A stretch of DNA of 64,000 nucleotides from Bacteroidota bacterium (lineage in GTDB: Bacteria > Bacteroidota > Ignavibacteria > Ignavibacteriales > Melioribacteraceae). How positions within the stretch are numbered: the stretch's first letter is position 1; each line of letters begins with the position of its first letter. Where the stretch lies: the NCBI GenBank assembly GCA_018829205.1, contig JAHJUE010000035.1, forward strand, positions 144,623 through 208,622, in the 5' to 3' direction. The position numbers and the translations under genes are program-made. Below are positions 1-8,668 of this stretch, one piece after another. The notes below the pieces were generated by a model. That model saw nothing but the letters and a program-made list of their open reading frames with translations. It was not told the DNA's origin and did not search any database.

Positions 1-16
1 TATTGAGAACTAACTA

Positions 17-1069
17 ATGCTCCCAATAAATAAAGAAAAAGTAAATAAAATACTCATCATTAAATTGCGCGGTATTGGTGATGTAATACTTTCCACAGTT
101 GTTTTTGATAATCTTAGAAAAGATTTCCCGAACTCGCAAATAGATTTTCTGACTGAAAAACCGAGTAAAAATGCGCTGCAAGATCTAAAAATAATTGATA
201 ATATTCTGATCTTTGACAGAAAAAGCACATGGAATAGATTCAAACAAATATTTGAAATTAGAAGAAAAAAGTACAATTTAGTTCTTGATTTCTTTTCGAA
301 TCCTAGTACTGCATTAATTACATTTTTTAGCGGAGCATCGTACAGGGTAGGATTCCCTTATGAAGGTAGAAAATACGCCTATAATATCTTCGGGCCGAAA
401 GAAAGAGATAAATTCCACGCCGCTCAGCTTCATATTGAGTTTTTAAAGAGAATCGGCTTAAGCTCCGATTCATTAGAGCTTTATTTCGGTTTGTCTGATT
501 CTGATAAGACATTTTCTTATAACTATTTATCTTCAAACACTTCAAATGATAAATTGGTTGTTGGAATATCTCCTAGCGGAGGATGGGATTCTAAAAAATG
601 CGATCCGGTAAAATTTGCCGAAATAGCTGATAACATTGCAGAAAAATATGATGCTCAGATATTATTGCTTTGGGGTCCGGACGATAAAGTAGATGCTCTT
701 CAAATTCATAATATAATGAAACATAAATCAATTCTTGCTCCCGATACTGATATAAAAAAAATGGCCGCATTACTTAGCGGATGTGATTTTGTTGTGGCAA
801 ATGATAGCGGACCAATGCATATCTGTACCGCTGTTGGAACCCCGGTTTTAAGTCTGCATGGACCTACAAATCCTTATCTTCAAGGCCCTTTTGGAGATAA
901 GCATGAATGGATACGTATTGATGAATTAGAATGTATTGAATGTAATCTATTAAAATGTCCTAAAAAACATGAATGTTTCCTAGATTTACCGATTGAAAGG
1001 GTTATGAAGAAAATAGATTCTTTAATAAAAAAGAACAGTTTATTAGAGCGCTTAAATGAAAAAAATTGA
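17..1069 (+). CDS. GT9-family glycosyltransferase (heptosyltransferase-like)
   Basis: This is a predicted cytoplasmic ADP-heptose:LPS heptosyltransferase-like enzyme that would add sugars to the LPS core. The N-terminus carries the family hallmark IIKLRGIGDVILSTVV, followed by a Rossmann-type first domain. The C-terminal sugar-nucleotide half has VVANDSGPMHICTAVGTPVLSLHGPT near residues 260-285. A Cys cluster (CIECNLLKCPKKHEC) near residue 305-320 is typical of many GT9 members. At 350 residues the length is normal. It overlaps the next GT9 gene by 14 bases, so the two are probably co-transcribed. Acceptor and donor sugars cannot be read from the sequence. Confidence 0.88.
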   Translation: MLPINKEKVNKILIIKLRGIGDVILSTVVFDNLRKDFPNSQIDFLTEKPSKNALQDLKIIDNILIFDRKSTWNRFKQIFEIRRKKYNLVLDFFSNPSTALITFFSGASYRVGFPYEGRKYAYNIFGPKERDKFHAAQLHIEFLKRIGLSSDSLELYFGLSDSDKTFSYNYLSSNTSNDKLVVGISPSGGWDSKKCDPVKFAEIADNIAEKYDAQILLLWGPDDKVDALQIHNIMKHKSILAPDTDIKKMAALLSGCDFVVANDSGPMHICTAVGTPVLSLHGPTNPYLQGPFGDKHEWIRIDELECIECNLLKCPKKHECFLDLPIERVMKKIDSLIKKNSLLERLNEKN

Positions 1070-2141
1070 ATTTGCTCTAAAAAATGTTCTATTAAGAATT
1101 ATGCTTCATTTTAATTCGGTGAATAAAAAAAACGAATCAATTAAGCTTGCTCCCGATTCAACTATTTTATTTATCAGACTTAATAAAATCGGGGATGCCC
1201 TTGTAACTACGCCGCTAATTAAATTGATAAAGGAAAAGACCGGCTGCCGTGTAACAATTCTTGCGGATAGAAAAAATCATTTCATTTTTAATGACCCGGA
1301 TTTATACGATGAAATATTTATATTTCAAAAAGGATTCGGCGCCTTTAAAAAACTTGTAAAAAAATTAAACGCTTTAAAATTTGACGCGGTGATTGATCTT
1401 CATGATGATGTTTCAACTACAGTAAGTTTTTTAATAGCTTCCATACATGCTCCGGTTAAAATAGGACTTCAAAAAGGAAATGAAAATATCTATACCTATA
1501 TTGTGAATAAACTTGCTCCGGACTCAAATCATGTAGTATTAAGAATTTTGGAATTCGCAAAAGTATTCGATATAAAATATAATTTGGAGAATATAAATAT
1601 TCATTTCCCGCTAAATGAAAGTTCTTTAAATAAGATCAACAAATTCATTAAAAGTAATTATAATGGTAATTTTGATAATAAATTTCTTGCAGGCGTTAAT
1701 ATTTCAGCTGGAAGCGACGCCCGCTTTTGGGGCGTTAATAGATTTAAGAAAATAATAAGTTTTCTGGAAAACTATGATCTTAATATTCTTATTATTTCGA
1801 CAGAGAATGAAAAACATTTAGCCGATAAAATTTCAGATAATAAATATCCGGTTTTTACAACGCCTGATTTTAACGAATTTGCGGCCGCTGTTTCAAAACT
1901 TAATTTTTTATTTACACCAGATACTTCAATAGTACATTTGGCTTCCGCATATGAAATTCCTATGTTTGGAATATATGTAAAATATAATACTCCAGATATG
2001 ATCTGGTCCCCTTTCAAATCGGATTTTGATTGTGTAATTACTGAAGAACCGAATTTTAAGAACTTAGATTACGATCAAGTAAAAGAAAAATTTAAAACCT
2101 TTTTTGAGAAAATTTATGAGCAAAGAAATACCAAAATGTAA
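1056..2141 (+). CDS. GT9-family glycosyltransferase (heptosyltransferase-like)
   Basis: This is the second of three tandem GT9 genes. It has the N-terminal GT9 signature IRLNKIGDALVTTPLIKLI near residue 40 and the C-terminal motif TPDTSIVHLASAYEIPMFGIY near residue 290. Unlike its two neighbours it lacks the C-terminal cysteine cluster, so it belongs to a different subgroup. It overlaps both the upstream and downstream genes, which indicates translational coupling. A role in LPS or other surface-glycan assembly is inferred from the family; the sugar is unknown. The basic, Asn-rich N-terminus before the Rossmann strand is about 35 residues longer than in the first gene. Confidence 0.83.
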   Translation: MKKIEFALKNVLLRIMLHFNSVNKKNESIKLAPDSTILFIRLNKIGDALVTTPLIKLIKEKTGCRVTILADRKNHFIFNDPDLYDEIFIFQKGFGAFKKLVKKLNALKFDAVIDLHDDVSTTVSFLIASIHAPVKIGLQKGNENIYTYIVNKLAPDSNHVVLRILEFAKVFDIKYNLENINIHFPLNESSLNKINKFIKSNYNGNFDNKFLAGVNISAGSDARFWGVNRFKKIISFLENYDLNILIISTENEKHLADKISDNKYPVFTTPDFNEFAAAVSKLNFLFTPDTSIVHLASAYEIPMFGIYVKYNTPDMIWSPFKSDFDCVITEEPNFKNLDYDQVKEKFKTFFEKIYEQRNTKM

Positions 2142-3240
2142 AAAATTCACAGGTTATAAACCTTGTTACCCAGATCATAATTGCTGGGAAGACGGATGTA
2201 AAGATAATTTGGCAATAGGCACCAAAATATTAATAATTAACCTCGATGCTATGGGCGATGTTTTAATGAGTACAGCCCAGCTTCCGGGATTAAAAAGAAA
2301 ATTCCCAGTTTCAACAATATATTGGATAACGTTAAAAAATGCGGTTGGATTGTTAAAACATAATCCCCTGATTGATAAAGTTTTTCCTTACGACTTTGAA
2401 TCAATCTCCGTATTAAATGAACTTAAATTTGATTATGTAATGAATGTGGACAAATCCCAGAGGTCCGGTGCCTTGGCAATGTCAATAAAAGCCGATAAAA
2501 AATTAGGATTCGGCGTTAACGAAGACGGTAAAATAATTCCTTTAAACGAAGGCGCGTATTATAATTATCGTTTAGGAATGGATGACAATTTAAAATTCAT
2601 GATAAATAATAGAACCGGTCAGGATTATTTATCTGAGACTTTTGAGAATGATTATAAAAATGATGAATATGTGTTTAAATTTTCGGATGATGAACTTCTC
2701 TTTACAGCAGATTATAAAAATGAAGTTGGACTGACAGATAAGGATGAAATTATAGGATTTAATACCGGCTGTTCCGAATTATTCCCCAATAAAAAAATGA
2801 CACTCGAACAGCATGAAGTTCTTATTGAAAGATTTCTATCTTATAATAGATTTAAGATTGTTCTTTTAGGAGGACCCGAAGATACGGAACGAAATAATTA
2901 TCTTGAAGAAACATTTAGGGGTAAAATTATAAGTACTCCGACAACAATGGGTGTAAGAAAAGGCGCTTGTTTTGAAAATATTCCTCAACTTATTATAACA
3001 GGCGATACTTTCGGAATGCATTTGGCAATCGCTTTGAAAAAATATGTAATTGCCTGGTTTGGATTAAGCTGCTGGACCGAAATTGAACTATATAATCGCG
3101 GAGTTATATTATACCCTGCCGGACTTGATTGCGCTCCCTGCTGGAAAAAAGAATGTCCATATAATCTTGAATGCATTCAAATGATTGATCTCGAACGAAT
3201 TGAAAATGAAACAGTAAAATATTTTGATTCCAAAAAATAA
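2116..3240 (+). CDS. GT9-family glycosyltransferase with two Cys clusters
   Basis: This is the third tandem GT9 gene. I chose the ATG at 2116 rather than an in-frame TTG at 2104. The signature LIINLDAMGDVLMSTAQLPG lies near residue 42, and the C-terminal half has ITGDTFGMHLAIALKKYVIAWFG. Two cysteine clusters stand out: an N-terminal one (CKKFTGYKPCYPDHNCWEDGC, 4 Cys in 21 residues starting near residue 7) and a C-terminal one (CAPCWKKECPYNLEC). The N-terminal cluster is not part of the usual GT9 core and may bind a metal. It overlaps the preceding gene by 26 bases. The acceptor is unknown. Confidence 0.82.
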   Translation: MSKEIPKCKKFTGYKPCYPDHNCWEDGCKDNLAIGTKILIINLDAMGDVLMSTAQLPGLKRKFPVSTIYWITLKNAVGLLKHNPLIDKVFPYDFESISVLNELKFDYVMNVDKSQRSGALAMSIKADKKLGFGVNEDGKIIPLNEGAYYNYRLGMDDNLKFMINNRTGQDYLSETFENDYKNDEYVFKFSDDELLFTADYKNEVGLTDKDEIIGFNTGCSELFPNKKMTLEQHEVLIERFLSYNRFKIVLLGGPEDTERNNYLEETFRGKIISTPTTMGVRKGACFENIPQLIITGDTFGMHLAIALKKYVIAWFGLSCWTEIELYNRGVILYPAGLDCAPCWKKECPYNLECIQMIDLERIENETVKYFDSKK

Positions 3241-3286
3241 TTTTAAGATGTAGCGGACGAAGTTTTTGCTTTTACGGCAATAAAAA

Positions 3287-4171
3287 ATGAAAACGAAAAG
3301 AATTGACATAATACAAAGGTATAATGATTTAAATCGACCGTTAATTCTCGACGGCGCAATGGGCAGTTTACTTATTCAGCGCGGTATTGAATATGACCCT
3401 TTCCTTTGGACTTCAAAAGCAAATATTACTTCGCCTCAATTAGTTAAAGAGCTTCATAATAATTATATAAATTCTGGCGCTGATATTATTACAACAAATA
3501 CATTCAGAACAAATCCCGCCGCTTATAAAAATACATATTTAAATATTTCTAATGAAACATTTGTAAATATGTCTGTAAGCCTTGCAATGGAAGCAAGGAA
3601 AGAAAAAGAAATAATTATAGCCGGTTCAAACGCTCCGGCCGAAGATTGTTATCAGGCTGAAAGGACAATTTCATTTATTGAGCTTGAGTTTAATCACAAG
3701 TCGCATATTCAAATGCTTTGGGATTCAGGTGTAGACATAATATGGAATGAAACATTCAGCCACATGGATGAAATTAAAATTGTCTGCGAGTATTGTTCCT
3801 CTAATAATATTCCTTTTGTTATAAATTTCTTTTTTAATGAAAATCTAAAATTATTATGCGGCGAGACTTTAATTAAAGCGGTTGATTATGTTTTGAGATA
3901 TTATCCTGTAGCTATTGGATACAACTGTATTACGCCGAATATATTTTCAAAAAACCATTTCTTTAATTTTAATCATCCTTGGGGATTTTATCTTAACTGC
4001 GGTTCGGGAAAATATACAGATAAAACTATAAAGTGCGGTATTTCGCCGGAAGAATATTTAGCTTTTATTAAACCTTATTTAAGGCAGAAGCCTTTATTTA
4101 TTGGATCATGCTGCGGTTCAACCCCGGAACATACAAAAAATATTAAGGATTATATTAATAAAGAATATTGA
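3287..4171 (+). CDS. homocysteine S-methyltransferase-family protein
   Basis: This predicted cytosolic methyltransferase has the Pfam homocysteine S-methyltransferase fold, which moves a methyl group (for example from S-methylmethionine or a corrinoid) to homocysteine. The N-terminal LILDGAMGSLLIQRGI and GADIITTNTFRTNP are characteristic. The zinc ligands are expected at Cys in IGYNCITPN (near residue 220) and the paired Cys in GSCCGSTPEH near residue 275, and all are present. At 294 residues it is a stand-alone domain, not full MetH. It sits 46 bases after the GT9 genes and may or may not share their transcript. Substrate specificity is not decidable. Confidence 0.82.
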   Translation: MKTKRIDIIQRYNDLNRPLILDGAMGSLLIQRGIEYDPFLWTSKANITSPQLVKELHNNYINSGADIITTNTFRTNPAAYKNTYLNISNETFVNMSVSLAMEARKEKEIIIAGSNAPAEDCYQAERTISFIELEFNHKSHIQMLWDSGVDIIWNETFSHMDEIKIVCEYCSSNNIPFVINFFFNENLKLLCGETLIKAVDYVLRYYPVAIGYNCITPNIFSKNHFFNFNHPWGFYLNCGSGKYTDKTIKCGISPEEYLAFIKPYLRQKPLFIGSCCGSTPEHTKNIKDYINKEY

Positions 4172-4199
4172 AATAGTATCGTGTATTATGTGTATTGTC

Positions 4200-4225
4200 A
4201 TTCCGGCAATCTTTTATGCCGGAAT
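4200..4225. repeat. short palindromic intergenic repeat (ATTCCGGCA hairpin)
   Basis: A perfect 9-bp inverted repeat, ATTCCGGCA / TGCCGGAAT, is separated by an 8-nt loop. It lies between the methyltransferase gene and ispE. There is no T-tract after it, so it is not a convincing terminator. Its sequence resembles the dispersed GTCATTCCGGC...GCCGGAATCC palindromes scattered between genes in many bacteria. Confidence 0.6.
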
Positions 4226-4290
4226 CCGCTAACTAAGAATTATAAGATTCCCGCAAAATACATGTGGAAATTACAAAAGAAGAGAATTAA

Positions 4291-5130
4291 ATGAAATATA
4301 TTGAGATAAAAGCTCCCGCTAAAATTAATTTTGGTTTGAACATTGTTTCAAAAAGAAGTGACGGCTTTCATAACCTTGAGACTATTTTTTATCCTATTAA
4401 TGATTTTTTTGATGTTATAAAAATTGATAAGTCGGAACATTTTCTATTTACTTGCGATAATCCGGAATTAGAAAACGATAAAAATAATCTTATACTAAAA
4501 GCCGTAAAACTTTTAGAAAAGATTTATTCAAAAATTTTTGCTGTAAATATTCATCTTGAAAAAAAAATACCGATTGGCGCGGGATTAGGAGGCGGAAGTT
4601 CCGATGCGGCAGCGGTTTTAATTTCATTAAACGAAATGTTCAAACTTGGAATTAAACATGAGCAAATGATTAATTTAGCTTTGGAATTAGGTTCAGATGT
4701 GCCTTTTTTTATTAAAGCAAAACCGTCAATTGGCACTTCGAGAGGCGAAATATTAAAACAGATTGATCTTGAATTGGAATATCCCATACTTATTATAAAT
4801 CCCGGAATTCATATCTCAACAAAAGAGGCTTTTCAGAATATAACTCCGAAACCATCGGCTTATAATTATCTCTCTAATGGAATTAATAAGTTAGATGATT
4901 GGAGTATGATTAAAGAAAATATTAAAAATGACTTTGAAGATTATGTGTTCAGTAAATACCCTGAAGTAAAATATATAAAAGAAAAAATGTATGAATACGG
5001 CTCTTTGTTTTCATTGATGAGCGGCAGCGGTTCAACCGTATTTGGGATATTTGACACTATTGAAAAAGCAGAACTTGCATACGAGTTGTTCCCTGGAAAC
5101 TATCTTAAAGTAATATCGCGGAATGTATAA
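4291..5130 (+). CDS. ispE: 4-diphosphocytidyl-2-C-methyl-D-erythritol kinase
   Basis: This cytosolic GHMP-family kinase phosphorylates CDP-methylerythritol, the fourth step of the MEP isoprenoid pathway. The N-terminal motif APAKINFGLNIVSKRSDGFHNLET is diagnostic of IspE. The ATP-binding GHMP loop PIGAGLGGGSSDAAAVL is near residues 93-109, and the third motif SLMSGSGSTVFGIF is near residue 250. At 279 residues the length is normal. The gene has its own 119-base upstream gap. It converges on the minus-strand histidine kinase gene with about 40 bases between stops. The call is firm. Confidence 0.95.
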   Translation: MKYIEIKAPAKINFGLNIVSKRSDGFHNLETIFYPINDFFDVIKIDKSEHFLFTCDNPELENDKNNLILKAVKLLEKIYSKIFAVNIHLEKKIPIGAGLGGGSSDAAAVLISLNEMFKLGIKHEQMINLALELGSDVPFFIKAKPSIGTSRGEILKQIDLELEYPILIINPGIHISTKEAFQNITPKPSAYNYLSNGINKLDDWSMIKENIKNDFEDYVFSKYPEVKYIKEKMYEYGSLFSLMSGSGSTVFGIFDTIEKAELAYELFPGNYLKVISRNV

Positions 5131-5170
5131 ATTGTGATTTGTAATTTTTAGAAGAAGAATCTTCCAGTTA

Positions 5171-6598
5171 TTATATTTCGCTTATTATTTTTATTTTTCT
5201 TCTACGGCGCGCTCTTTTTTCGGTGCTTGGAAGAATTATTCTGAAACTTGTTCCCGGCCTGTCTGCTGTTCCGATTATTGAAGGGCTATCGACTTCAACA
5301 CGTCCTTTATGCCTTTCAAGAATTTCTTTTACAAGTGAGAGTCCCAATCCGCTTCCTTCTAGTTTCCCCCGTTTTATATTTGATGCTCTATAAAATTGCA
5401 GGAATACGGACTGCTGTTCATTTTTAGGTATTCCAATTCCATTATCGCTTATTTCAATAACAAGTTCTTTATCTTTGTTATAAAGTGATATTTCAACAAT
5501 TCCGTTTTCGGTGTTATATTTTATAGCATTGTTAACAATGTTTGAAATTGCAAGTTCGATTAACACCTTATCGGCTTTAATTAAATTGTTTGTTTCTCGG
5601 TTGTCGTTATATTTTATACTTATTTTTCTTGAAAGTGCGTTTTCACTAACTTTATCTATAATGCTTTGAATACTTTCGGTAATATCAAGCTCTTCCATAT
5701 CAGTAAGGTTAAGCATTTTTAATTTCGAGATTCTTAAAATATCGTTAATCATTTCTATTGATTCTTCAGTTCTTCTTCTCGCTTTTTTTACTTTGTCTTC
5801 AACCTGTTCAGAAACCGGTCCAAGGAAATTCTGCAGAATTAAATCGAGAAAAGATTGAACCGCGGCTATAGGAGTTTTAATTTCATGTACAACTCCCATA
5901 ATATATTTTTGTTTCTGCATTTCGGCTTCATTCAGCTGGTTTAACGTTTCTCTTAATTGCTGTTCCCTTTTATATAGTCTGCGAGCAATTGTATTTGTCA
6001 AATAAACAGTTACAAGCATCATTGCACTGAAAACAATAAGATACAAGATAACATATGTAAGATTATGTGTTTCAGGATGAGTAATATAAAGTCCGCTTAT
6101 GTAATGACTTTCAATCAAACTATAATGCTGCAGTATAACAAGCGCCGAATAAAGTAGTATTAAAATTACGGCAACGGTATAAACCAAATATCCAAGAAGA
6201 ATTAAGCTGCCAATTACAAATTGAAATATAAAAAACATATACAATGGAGAATAAATAGTACCGGTAAAATAAACCAGGATGATAAGCGAAGCTAGATCCA
6301 AAAACATTTGCGCTAACGACAAATGCATTGCATTAAACTGTCCCGGTGTAATGCCTATATATTTTCTTGTTCTATGGATAATAAGATTATATAAAAGAAT
6401 AGAAAAATCTATTATTAATATAGCTGTAAGCTGAGTTTCTGAAAATTGAAAATCTAATAAATACTGACCGATAAGGAGAAATGCTAATAAAGAAATTACG
6501 GCGAAATAACGAAGTTTAATAAACCATAAATTTCGTCTTCTGATTGCCGCCCAAAATTCGTCGTAATGATGTGCCCATGCCGGGACTAAGGTTATCAT
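5171..6598 (-). CDS. membrane sensor histidine kinase
   Basis: The first roughly 210 residues contain about six hydrophobic segments and no obvious extracytoplasmic domain, suggesting a membrane-embedded or redox/ligand sensor. A short coiled coil (KREQQLRETLNQLNEAEMQKQKY) leads into a HisKA domain with the phospho-acceptor in GVVHEIKTPIAAVQ (about residue 238). The ATPase domain has the N box NIVNNAIKYN, G1 DNGIGIP and G2 GSGLGLSLVKEIL. It follows the hydrogenase operon on the same strand but is separated by a strong hairpin at 6639-6667, so it is probably transcribed separately or by read-through. The signal is unknown. The basic C-terminal tail (RARRRRKIKI) is unusual. Confidence 0.88.
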   Translation of the reverse strand: MITLVPAWAHHYDEFWAAIRRRNLWFIKLRYFAVISLLAFLLIGQYLLDFQFSETQLTAILIIDFSILLYNLIIHRTRKYIGITPGQFNAMHLSLAQMFLDLASLIILVYFTGTIYSPLYMFFIFQFVIGSLILLGYLVYTVAVILILLYSALVILQHYSLIESHYISGLYITHPETHNLTYVILYLIVFSAMMLVTVYLTNTIARRLYKREQQLRETLNQLNEAEMQKQKYIMGVVHEIKTPIAAVQSFLDLILQNFLGPVSEQVEDKVKKARRRTEESIEMINDILRISKLKMLNLTDMEELDITESIQSIIDKVSENALSRKISIKYNDNRETNNLIKADKVLIELAISNIVNNAIKYNTENGIVEISLYNKDKELVIEISDNGIGIPKNEQQSVFLQFYRASNIKRGKLEGSGLGLSLVKEILERHKGRVEVDSPSIIGTADRPGTSFRIILPSTEKRARRRRKIKIISEI

Positions 6599-6638
6599 AT
6601 ATGAAATTAAACAATATTTTTGTGAAATTCTTTTAATA

Positions 6639-6667
6639 AATAAGAGCGGTATAAAACCGCTCTTATT
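6639..6667 (-). terminator. terminator after the hydrogenase operon
   Basis: A perfect 12-bp inverted repeat (AATAAGAGCGGT / ACCGCTCTTATT) with a 5-nt loop lies between the stop of hydA (6752) and the start of the downstream kinase gene (6598). Read on the minus strand it is followed by a T/A-rich tract, so it should end the hydrogenase transcript at least in part. Confidence 0.75.
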
Positions 6668-6751
6668 ATTCTGATATCAAGTCTTACTTTATTTTCATCT
6701 TACTAATAGTTCTAAAAAATAACACATTAAATAGTATTTTCTATTTTAGAA

Positions 6752-8668
6752 TTACGCAATATACTTTCCGCGTTTTGTATAATGAGTATGAAGTAATTCA
6801 TGCGATTTATGTCCGCATGGTCCGTCAGTCAAGAACTCTTTATAGATTTGAACAACAAATGGATTGTCGTGAGATTTACGCAGTTCAAGAGATTCATCTT
6901 CCGCGTAAATTGCCTCGGCTCTTTTCTTACGAATTTCAGGAGTAGTTGGAATAGGCTGACCGCCTCCGCCGATACATCCGCCTGGACAAGCCATGAATTC
7001 TATAAAGTGACAGCTTGCTAATTCTCCGCCGGCAATTATATTTTCCATAACTTTCTTAGCGTTTGCCGTTCCATGAGCTACTGCAACTTTAAGTGTAGCG
7101 CCTTTTAACCAATCCCAATTCGGAACCAAGTGTTTAATTAATTCGGGCACAGGACCAACTTTATCCCCAATCGGAAGTTCAACAATCTTAACTCCCTCAA
7201 AGCCGCGGACAGGAAGTACGTTAGCTTTTTCAAAAATATCTTCCGCTTTTGCGCCTGTAACAAATTCAACAACAGATCTTATTGCAGCTTCCATAACACC
7301 GCCAGTTGCGCCGAAAATTAATCCCGCGCCGGAAGCATCGCCGAACGGACTGTCAAAATGCGATTTAGGCATTTCAGGTAAATGTATTCCAGCTTCTTTA
7401 ATCATTTTTGCCAATTCACGAGTTGTTAAACCGTAATCAACATCTTTAAATCCGGAATCGTCCATTTCGGGTCTGTTACATTCGAACTTTTTAGCCGAAC
7501 ATGGCATTACTGCAACAGATACAACATCTTTAGGATCAACGCCTATCTTATCGGCATAAAAAGTTTTAATGAGTGCGCCGAACATTTGCTGCGGTGATTT
7601 AGCGGAGCTCATGTTAGGCAAATATTCCGGATAAAAATGTTCGATATATTTTACCCATCCAGGAGAACATGAAGTAAATTGCGGAAGCGAAACAGAATTA
7701 TCTTTTTCGACAAGCGCTTTATATAATCTTAAAATTAATTCAGTGCCTTCTTCAATTATTGTTAAATCAGCAGTGAAATTAGTATCAAAGACGGCATCGA
7801 ATCCTATTCTTTTTAATGCCGTATTCATTTGACCAGTCATTGAATGCCCTGCAGGCAGACCGAATTCTTCACCAATAGCTGCACGAGGCGAAGGCGCGGT
7901 TTGAATTACAACATGTTTCGTAGGATCATCAATCACATTCCATATATCGTCCGAATCATCTTTTTCGTGCAGAGCGCCTGTTGGACAACGATTAATACAC
8001 TGACCGCAGTTAATACATATTACATCAGCCAACGGTTTTTCCATAAATGTACTGATTGTAGTTTTATCTCCGCGGTTAATAGCTTCCAAAACTCCTACTT
8101 CCTGCAAATCAATACATGTTCTTACACATCGTTTACAGAGAATACATTTATCCATATCTCGCACAACCGAATAAGAAGAATCATCAATCTGATGTTGTGA
8201 TTCTTTAACATGTCCGAAAGTGTAACTATCAACTCCGTATTCATTAGCCAATTTTTGAAGTTCACAGTTATTGTTTCTGACGCATGAATAACATTCGCCG
8301 TAATGTTCGCTTAACATTAAATCAAGAATATGTCTTCTTGCTTTTCTTACCATTGGTGTCGATGTTTTAATTTTCATAGGCGACGTAATTGGATATGCGC
8401 AAGAAGCCTGTAAAGTTCTCATACCTTCAACTTCAACAACACATAATCGGCAAACGCCGGCAATGCATAAATCCTCATGATGACATAAGGTAGGAATATG
8501 AATCTGATTTTCTCTGCAGGCCTCAAGTATTGTAGTGCCCATAGGAACTGTTATTTTCTTTTCATTTATTTCAACAGTTATTGAACCGCCTATATGTTCC
8601 GGGTGTGCAGGTTTTTCTACCATGTGCGGTTTTTGACTTATCGGTGCTCTGTTTTCTTTATTTTCCAT
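6752..8668 (-). CDS. hydA: [FeFe]-hydrogenase catalytic subunit, HndD/HydA type (second copy)
   Basis: This is the H2-forming or H2-oxidising subunit of a trimeric cytosolic hydrogenase. Domains in order: [2Fe-2S] ferredoxin (about 30-100), His-Cys3 [4Fe-4S] (H122, C126, C129, C135), two [4Fe-4S] clusters (C175-C185 and C218-C228), and the H-cluster domain. H-cluster motifs are L1 FTSCSPGW (C334, S335), L2 VMPCSAKKFE (C390) and L3 EFMACPGGCIGGGGQP (C561, C565), followed by the small-subunit helix region. The second Cys of the usual TSCCP is Ser here, while the other copy in this locus has Cys. The start is supported by a GGAGG-type RBS, and it overlaps hydB by 11 bases. Confidence 0.94.
   Translation of the reverse strand: MENKENRAPISQKPHMVEKPAHPEHIGGSITVEINEKKITVPMGTTILEACRENQIHIPTLCHHEDLCIAGVCRLCVVEVEGMRTLQASCAYPITSPMKIKTSTPMVRKARRHILDLMLSEHYGECYSCVRNNNCELQKLANEYGVDSYTFGHVKESQHQIDDSSYSVVRDMDKCILCKRCVRTCIDLQEVGVLEAINRGDKTTISTFMEKPLADVICINCGQCINRCPTGALHEKDDSDDIWNVIDDPTKHVVIQTAPSPRAAIGEEFGLPAGHSMTGQMNTALKRIGFDAVFDTNFTADLTIIEEGTELILRLYKALVEKDNSVSLPQFTSCSPGWVKYIEHFYPEYLPNMSSAKSPQQMFGALIKTFYADKIGVDPKDVVSVAVMPCSAKKFECNRPEMDDSGFKDVDYGLTTRELAKMIKEAGIHLPEMPKSHFDSPFGDASGAGLIFGATGGVMEAAIRSVVEFVTGAKAEDIFEKANVLPVRGFEGVKIVELPIGDKVGPVPELIKHLVPNWDWLKGATLKVAVAHGTANAKKVMENIIAGGELASCHFIEFMACPGGCIGGGGQPIPTTPEIRKKRAEAIYAEDESLELRKSHDNPFVVQIYKEFLTDGPCGHKSHELLHTHYTKRGKYIA

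Noticed and set aside
7844..8200. Plus-strand open frame opposite hydA
   Set aside because: It is opposite a well-supported hydrogenase gene and has no family features.
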